64,000 nucleotides of DNA, taken from assembly GCA_014529385.2 (NCBI GenBank), contig CM043942.1:25544469-25608468 (forward strand), read 5' to 3'. Below, in pieces: positions 58,062 to 64,000 of this stretch. The DNA is from Adiantum capillus-veneris (Eukaryota; Streptophyta; Polypodiopsida; Polypodiales; Pteridaceae). The translations under genes and the position numbers were made by a program. Under the pieces are notes generated by a model. It worked only from the letters and a program-made list of their open reading frames with translations. It did no database searches and had not been told where the DNA came from. Every line of letters starts with the position of its first letter. The first letter of the stretch is position 1.

Positions 58062-58373
58062 ATGGACTCAAATCGAGCCAAGAGTTCAAATACAGCAGAG
58101 CAAGCTAGTAGCAGTGGCAACACATGCACAACTGCAACAGAGCATATTTTACAGCTATATGGCTACAATGGAGATAAAGTCTTATATGCATATTCAAAAG
58201 GCCATAGATACTTGATGAGCAGCAAAAGCAAAACACGAGCCAAGATTCTATTGATAAGAGTGAAGCCAAATTTAGAGAACTCCCTGATGTTCATAGATTT
58301 CAATGTAGCCAGGTATTACAAGCTCAAAAATGAAGTGCAGCTAGAAGTTCAAAAAGTCAACCCAAGTGTTTAA
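58062..58373 (+). CDS. Hypothetical ORF, 103 codons
   Basis: MDSNRAKSSNTAEQASSSG start with a Ser/Thr-rich N-terminus, then TEHILQLYGYNGDKVLYAYS and AKILLIRVKPNLENSLMFID. Composition is protein-like with a basic, beta-rich second half. No family recognised. It precedes the presumed LTR of the plus-strand gypsy element and could be an independent host or retroelement scrap. Confidence 0.3.
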   Translation: MDSNRAKSSNTAEQASSSGNTCTTATEHILQLYGYNGDKVLYAYSKGHRYLMSSKSKTRAKILLIRVKPNLENSLMFIDFNVARYYKLKNEVQLEVQKVNPSV

Positions 58374-58379
58374 ATTTGC

Positions 58380-58923
58380 ACAAGCCAGCAAAACATACAT
58401 TTGATGCATTAACGGCCGGTTTTCGAAACCGCGACTGCGAGAACCACACCCTAAGGAAGGGAGGTCATATTACCAAAGAAGAGAAAAAAAAACAAAAAGA
58501 AGCTCTTTACCATTCACCACCCCCCCTCTAGGCTTAATCACTAGCGGGGTGCCGCCAGTTTGGCCACACCCCTCCATTATCGCCAGAAGATAGACTCTCT
58601 CTCTCCTATTGCTCAGCTCTACTAACATTCTCTCTCTCCTACTCTGCCGTTGCATCACCCGGCCCGATGGGCGCATGAGACACCTATGCCTCTGTTACAC
58701 CCTCCGGCGGCCAGCCACAGCTACTCTTTATTCTCCCTCTCTCTCTTCCAAATATTCTTTCTCTCTCTACCTTTGCTCGTACACAGCCTCCAGTGGGCCG
58801 CCTATCCCCAATTTTTCCCCTTGTCCACATTCGATTGGCCTTACTACCTCCCCCCCCCCATGTTTTCTTCCTGGCGGACCACGAGTCTAGCACCCCCTCT
58901 CCCCTGTCACATCACTAAACTCT

Positions 58924-58992
<69 letters not shown>

Positions 58993-59900
58993 ATCACGCG
59001 GGCCTTAGATGATTCTCTCTTTCTCTCTCTCCTTATCTTGTCTCTCCCACCCCTATCCTCTCACCATCACTCACAACCTCTCTCTCCCTATCTCACTTTC
59101 TCTTCCCATGGTGGGAACCCTCCTTAGGGTGGAGATTTCTTTATATATATATATATAATCTCTCACCCCTCCTCTCATTGACTACGCTCAATTGACTACG
59201 CTCAACACCCCCCCCCCTTCTCGGCTCCTGATGGCCCGCTACTCACCCCCACCTTCACGCAGTCCGAACCCAGCCTCGCTGGGTGCAGATTGAAGCCACA
59301 CAACAACCCCCCCCCCCCCCCCCCCCCCTTCCCTCCCTCGCGCTATGCATTCACCTGCAAGAGGCGACCCCCTCGATTCACGCGCATCGCCCCCCTTGTT
59401 CCCAATGCTCACGCAGACGCTCATAGGCGCGCGCGCACACACACACGCACACACACAACCCCCCCCCCCCCCCCCCCCCCCCCTCTCTCACCCTCTCTCA
59501 CCCCATCCGCCTCTGCGTATGAAGTTTTCGAAAAAAAAATCAAGAATTAACAACATATATATTCTGTGTATATATTATTCCCCCCCCTTGTTCCAACGCA
59601 CACACACATATATATACACACCCACCCCTGCGCACACACATATACATATACCCACACAACACGGTCACTCACCCATACACGCACACGCATATACGCACGC
59701 ACCACACATAAAAAAATACAAAAAAAGGGATCTTACGACTACGACACCATCAACAAAGGAGGACGACCCGGATCAGGCGACGACAACAAAAAGAAGAGAC
59801 GTACCGAATGCATGCCCCGGCCGACCCTGAAGAGACGTACGTGCTAGACCAACGCATCAGCAAGCTGCGATTCACCAGCATCACGCGCCCTGACACCATT
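58380..59900. repeat. CT-, C- and CA-rich low-complexity region
   Basis: Includes (CT)n at 58,926-58,988, C-runs at about 59,308-59,328 and 59,459-59,482, and CA/TA-rich stretches at 59,430-59,700. It probably lies largely within the upstream part of the LTR ending at 60,689, but that LTR's start could not be placed. Confidence 0.75.
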
Positions 59901-60140
59901 TTCAGTAAACCGTAGGTTATTATCATCATCTTTCAGTTTTTCACCCAAGCCCTGTAAATTCCCAATTTGTAATTTCCCTCTCTAGGTGACGGTCACAAAG
60001 GCCCACCTAGAAGTTTTCATTTTAAATAACTCCCAAGACAAAGCAAGGGTCAACCACACCGGGCCCACCGCCTTGCTTTGTCTCCCCGATTAGATTACCC
60101 TAATCAAACCAAGATTACCCTAATCCAAGCAACCAACACT

Positions 60141-60150
60141 TATAAAAGGG
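60141..60150 (+). promoter_or_regulatory. TATA box of the plus-strand LTR
   Basis: TATAAAAGGG, same motif and relative order as in LTR copies A and B. Confidence 0.55.
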
Positions 60151-60566
60151 CACTGAGAGGTCACTATCGGGGGGGGGTAGTTCATGAGAGGTCAGCACTT
60201 AGTAGAATTTTCGTTGGAGGAATTGACACTATTGGCATCACGGGGAGGGGACTTGTGTGATGGTTTGTTTTGGGAATTGCACCATGTGAAGGGAGCTACG
60301 TCCACCTCTCGACTCCAATGGTCGATGCACACACACATATACACTCTTGGCATCAAGTTTCATATCATCGAGTCGTCTTTAGAGAACGCACCAGGTAGAT
60401 TCACCATCTCTTCTCTCTATCACCACGGTGTGTTACCTCGCAGGAAGGAAAGTCATTGTAAATACTGCAAGAAATAATTCTCCCTCACACCCCCGAGGGT
60501 TTTCATCATTTGTCAATGTTGTGTGTGTGTGTGTGTAAGTTTGCGGTGTTCACATCACTGTGGTCT

Positions 60567-60600
60567 ACGTCCTAGCCTCTTAAAGCTAGGTGGTGCCCCC
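60567..60600 (+). promoter_or_regulatory. Conserved U5 hairpin, plus-strand LTR
   Basis: CGTCCTAGC, an 8-nt loop, then GCTAGGTGGTGCCCCC. The stem CCTAGC/GCTAGG replaces CCTAGTT/AACTAGG of copies A and B with a compensating pair change. Confidence 0.65.
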
Positions 60601-60691
60601 TGTTCGCTTTACCGTGATCGGCTTGAGGCATGCCATCGGCTCCCGGTGTTTTAGAGGCCATCGCGGTTTGTATCTTGTCTCTCCTGTCATT

Positions 60692-60708
60692 TGGTGCCCC
60701 CACTGAGG
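60692..60708 (+). promoter_or_regulatory. Primer binding site, plus-strand Tat-like element
   Basis: TGGTGCCCCCACTGAGG lies two bases after the LTR end CA. Its complement would end ..GGGGGCACCA, as a tRNA 3' end with CCA. Which tRNA was not determined. Confidence 0.65.
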
Positions 60709-60801
60709 AGGGCTTCTAAGAAACCTTCAGTTTACAATGCTGAAAGCAACGCACCTCATCAATCATGGACGAATGACTGAAGGAATTTTCTAACTGGAGG
60801 A

Positions 60802-61340
60802 TGGAAGAGGAGGAGTGTAAGGAGGCACTAGCCACCTTCATTGAAGTACTACTACCACGTTGTAGTGTCGTCTGTATTCAAGAGGTAAGCTCCCCATCTC
60901 GTGTTTCTCATTCTAACCACAAATTGAGAGCGTCAGGTGGGAGGTCTATGAAGTGCTATCACTGTTGTCAACCAAAACACATTGTCAATGAGTGCCAGCA
61001 ACAAAGGCAGCGAAGGGGATGAAATCGTCTACATCGACATTCACCATGAAGAAGTCATCCACATCAAAGGAGGAAAGAGAGCGTTAAGGCCTCTCTTCCC
61101 TAAGGAAACTGCAATCAAAGTTATAACCTCTACTCCAAAATGGCCTAAAGGGGTTGCTCGAGCCAAAAGGTAAGGAAGGGCTAAGCCAGTCTGGAAACAC
61201 ATGACCCCAAAGGGAGAAGAAGCAAGTGCTTCAAGCTCAGAGAGTCGGGTCGTACCCAGCTTGCCAAAGAGGAAGTCATCCAAAGCTAAGCGGCGGAAGG
61301 TCGCCTACCAATTCGCACGACGTATGCGAGTATAACCAGT
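60802..61340 (+). pseudogene. Leader ORF with CCHC zinc knuckle, upstream of gag
   Basis: A 73-codon frame ends in a full CCHC knuckle, CYHCCQPKHIVNEC (60,954-60,995), followed by a basic QQQRQRRG. An overlapping frame continues MSASNKGSEGDEIVYIDIHH, then basic KRSEASS/KRRK-type sequence to about 61,335, with one stop. It may be a single ORF broken by a frameshift. It lies between the PBS and gag, where Ogre-type Tat elements carry an extra ORF; equally it could be a gag scrap of another element. Confidence 0.4.
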
Positions 61341-62058
61341 CCACTTCGACAATCCTGAAGAAGAAGTGTTAAGAAGGTTCCCATGTCCTAAGGAAGAGTG
61401 GTTCGGCTACTGCTCTCGCTGATTTGGAAGATGGGTAGAGGGTCTTCCTCCTCTCCCTATACAACTTATCCTGAAGAAGCTCTCCACCACACGGGTGAAA
61501 CCCAATGCGCTGGAGACGATTTGCAGCTAAATGGACTGTAACTCATGAAACACGCCGACTACGGTAATTATCTACAATTTTTGCTAGCCAAAAGGTTGAG
61601 AGTGGTCAGACGTGTCTCCATCACCCCGTACGTGCTAAACGACGAAAAAAAGGTAGAGCCCATGAAAGGCGATGACCTCCTGTGGATGTGTCGACTCATC
61701 AACACTGGCACGGTAAGAGTATAAGTAAGTACGCCACCCTCTGTGCATGACGGAAAATGGGCCGACCGTTTAGATTCCTAAAACATATGCATGTGAATAT
61801 CTATGTAGATAGGAAAATCTTCTACCTATAGAAGATCGTGTACCTATTCGGTGCGGCGGTGCTAGGAGAAATCCTTAATTCCCCAAACCCTATCATTCTC
61901 CCCATATTGGATTACCACCATTCCTTCAATGTTTCTATCTTTATCTTGTTTTAATCTATCCACCCAACTCTGTAAAAAGATGCTATGAGCTGCTATTGTT
62001 GTTAGTATAATATAAAAGAAAAGAAAAGAAAAAGTTTGTAATTTCGTGAGTCACTAGC
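61341..62058. other. Leader region without a recognised gene
   Basis: Degraded protein-like patches on the plus strand (for example PCPKEEWFGYC near 61,380) with many stops; nothing assignable. Confidence 0.4.
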
Positions 62059-63240
62059 ATGGCAAGTGTTTCTTTCCCCACGTTCAGTGGAAAGAAGGGA
62101 GAAGATCTCACCACCGACTTTCTGGATGATTTCAACATTGCTTTTGTGGTTTCCAACAAGGATGACGACGCTTCACGACTTCGAATTTTTCCTCTACTGA
62201 TGAAAATAGAGGCCAAGTCTTGGTACAATTCATTGCCCTAGGCTACCAAAAATGCATGGGATGTGTTACGTGTTGCCTTTGTAAAGAGTTTTGGTGGAGG
62301 CACAACCTCGGAGAAGCTATGGCAGCTAGTGACGGAATTGAAGCAGGGAGGTCTGCTAGAGTATGCCACCTACGAGTCCAAGTTTGTGGATTTATGGGAG
62401 AGATGGGTTGCCTCATTGGAGAAAGGCGAAGGAGCACCTAATTTCCTGAAGAAGGACCGTTTCATTGCTGGCGTGGGGATGGTCGTCGCTTAGAGAGAAG
62501 GTGAAGGGAAGCTTTCTTGCCACATATGAGTTGGCAGTAGAAGTAGTCCACCTTAAAGACAAGAAGCTGCACATGCAAGCAAGAGTAAACGAGTCAGAGG
62601 AAACAAGCTCGGTCCCACCAACCCCAGTTGACTGCAATAGCCATTCATAGAGACCAACCACAAGAGGCATCAAAAGAGCAACAAGACCTGCTAAGTCGTA
62701 TCACTACCCAACTAGAGAGTTTATCTGTGCATCTGGTGTAGCAAGGGCATGCACCTGTTAGAAATCCAGAACAAGGAAGAGGACAACGAAGGAAAAACCA
62801 AGAGTACCACTGCTACAATTGCGGGGAAGACGACCATGGTATGTACTACTACCCACATCCAAGGAGGCAAAATTTCAATAGAGGGGGAGACAGAATTAGA
62901 TCTCTCCGCCAAGGGCAAGACCACCAACACCCACGCAACCAGGGCCGATCCCACCGGTCCAGATCCTTCGACCACCTGTACAACAACCACCACCACCACA
63001 ACCTCTCATTCCACCACTACCCCCACCACCTACTGTAAACCAAGCGGTGAGTGTTATTATCTTGGAAGATAAAGGGAAGGCAAAGATAGAAGAATCAGTT
63101 CAAGAGAAGCATAAAGTAAAAGAAAAAGTTGAAGAAGTGGATGCTATGGGAGTGAAGTGTGCCAAGCACGAGGAAGCCTCTCAAAGAGAAGAGAAAATGA
63201 AAGGGGAGGACGAATCTACCCAGCAAGCAGCTAAACCATG
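62059..63240 (+). pseudogene. Gypsy gag
   Basis: Starts at ATG, MASVSFPTFSGKKGEDLTTD. The capsid core reads EAKSWYNSLP, a TAG at 62,239-62,241, then ATKNAWDVLRVAFVKSFGGG and GLLEYATYESKFVDLWERWV. After a frameshift near 62,480 it continues (LREKVKGSFLATYELAVEVV), meets a TAG at 62,739-62,741, and reaches the knuckle CYNCGEDDHGMYYY, which lacks its last Cys as in the 21-kb copy. After another shift come a proline-rich stretch (QQPPPPQPLIPPLPPPP) and a Lys/Glu-rich tail ending in stops at about 63,240. Confidence 0.8.
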
Positions 63241-63249
63241 ATGAAAGAT

Positions 63250-63761
63250 AGACATCGTGGATTTCTCACTAGGTGAGTATGCTAAACTTAGTTCAGGATG
63301 TATTGATGCAGGGCCCGAAGATAACTTGGCCCCAATTACTCCACCTTGCACCAAGAATGAGGAGGCAATGGATAAAAATGGTGAGTACCAGGAAATTAAG
63401 ACCAAGGATAGTTGGGGCTATCTCTGGAAGGGATATCGACGACATCCTACCAACTATGGATGACCACATCAAGGGGAAACGAATCTCAAACGTCTACATA
63501 GATGGTGGTGCACAAATATGCGTCGTGAGTGAAAAAATGGTGCACCATCTAGGTCTAGAGGTGAGTAGGCCGGCACCCTGCCGAGCCAAAATGGCAAACA
63601 ATGTAAGAGTGAAAAGCGTAGGCATTGTGAATGCGGTCAAAATAAAATCATTTAATACAGAAGTGGAGGTAGACATCTTTGTCATGCCACACAAAGGGGA
63701 GGGCTACCCTATCATTCTTGGGAGACCCTGGCTCATGGCTATGGAAGCTAAGCAAGACTAA
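63250..63761 (+). pseudogene. Gypsy aspartic protease
   Basis: After gag-tail codons (ITWPQLLHLAPRMRRQW, matching ISWPQFLALCPQVRRD of the other copy) comes ISNVYIDGGAQICVVSEKMV, with the DGGA active-site variant, then AKMANNVRVKSVGIV and EGYPIILGRPWLMAMEAK. The frame is open for 162 codons and stops at 63,759-63,761 (TAA). Downstream codons to the window end encode the acidic linker in the next frames. The stop interrupts what should be continuous pol. Confidence 0.85.
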
Positions 63762-64000
63762 AGCACCGGAATGATTCAAAGGAAGGACGCTAAAGGGAAG
63801 TCCATATTCTATGATATGAGGACTGGAAAGCAATGCAACATGATCTTGGAGGCTTCAGAAGATGAGTCCACCGGCGACTATTCGTCTACCTTAGGAGAAG
63901 AGACAACCACCACTGGAGGGAGTGATAGTAGCATCGAAGTGATGGGGGTCATTCTTAAAGACAAAAAAAAATTGACACAATATGAAACACCCCCGACAAA

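Larger units (their letters stand above)
60100..60689 (+). repeat. 3' part of a 5' LTR (Tat-like, plus strand)
   Basis: Contains the TATA box, the U5 hairpin and an end at ..CTCCTGTCA next to the PBS. The U5 region shares landmarks with LTR copies A and B read on the minus strand (hairpin, TGGTGCCCC, a GGCTCCC/GGAGCC-type block and a TTAGAGG block). The upstream boundary is undetermined. Confidence 0.65.
60692..64000 (+). mobile_element. Tat-like Ty3/gypsy element, 5' part, runs off the window
   Basis: PBS, leader ORF, gag and protease on the plus strand. The protease and the acidic linker (GSDSSIEVMGVILKD at the window end) match the corresponding parts of the 16-21 kb element (ESSIEVMGVRFKP), so they belong to one family. 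RT and later domains should follow outside the window. Confidence 0.8.

Noticed and set aside
59239-59847. Proline- and histidine-rich frames in the C- and CA-rich region
   Set aside because: Low-complexity translations of C-runs and CA repeats.

Overview
The window reads as a stretch of a large, repeat-rich plant nuclear genome, most likely a seed-free land plant such as a fern or lycophyte. That placement is inferred from the mix of element types and the very long GA/CT microsatellites; no host gene here identifies a species. Coding stretches are interrupted by GT-AG introns, there are no bacterial-style operons, and almost all recognisable coding sequence belongs to transposable elements in various states of decay.

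Layout. 1-520 is a rearranged LINE scrap. 716 to about 5,340 (minus) is a nearly complete L1-like LINE with ORF1 and an endonuclease/reverse transcriptase ORF2, bounded on both sides by GA repeats. 6,100-7,137 holds a primer-binding-site-like sequence and unexplained DNA. 7,138-9,714 is a diverged long terminal repeat (copy A). 9,950-13,034 contains two convergent intron-bearing gene remnants, one with a ParB-like core and a possible methyltransferase-like end, followed by two long palindromes (13,271-13,385 and 13,520-13,656). 13,710-21,062 (minus) is a Tat-lineage Ty3/gypsy element with its 2.7-kb 3' LTR (copy B). 21,078-24,422 (plus) is a MULE-type transposase pseudogene. 24,945-28,559 (minus) is an intron-containing gene of a poorly described transposase-like family (DFAENY and WxDG motifs). 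28,930-33,693 (minus) is a second, much decayed gypsy element.

33,700-43,700 is mostly minisatellites and unidentified DNA. 43,737-48,859 (minus) is a complete-length but inactivated Ty1/copia element with both LTRs, PBS and PPT. 48,860-55,800 is mostly unrecognised, with two scraps of unknown coding sequence. 55,900-59,500 is dominated by CT and C tracts. From about 60,100 to the end (plus) lies the 5' LTR end, PBS, a leader ORF, gag and protease of another element of the same Tat-like family as the 16-21 kb element.

Working together: the LTR elements carry the usual gag-protease-RT-RNase H-integrase set, the LINE carries ORF1 plus EN/RT, and the two DNA-transposon-like genes would act on their own ends, which were not found. 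Nearly every reading frame is broken, often by stops one C-to-T change away from CAG or CGA, as expected of methylated, silenced repeats. The most notable items are the ParB-like/methyltransferase-like spliced gene with its neighbouring palindromes, the DFAENY-type transposase-like gene, and a hairpin in the LTRs that is conserved by compensatory change.
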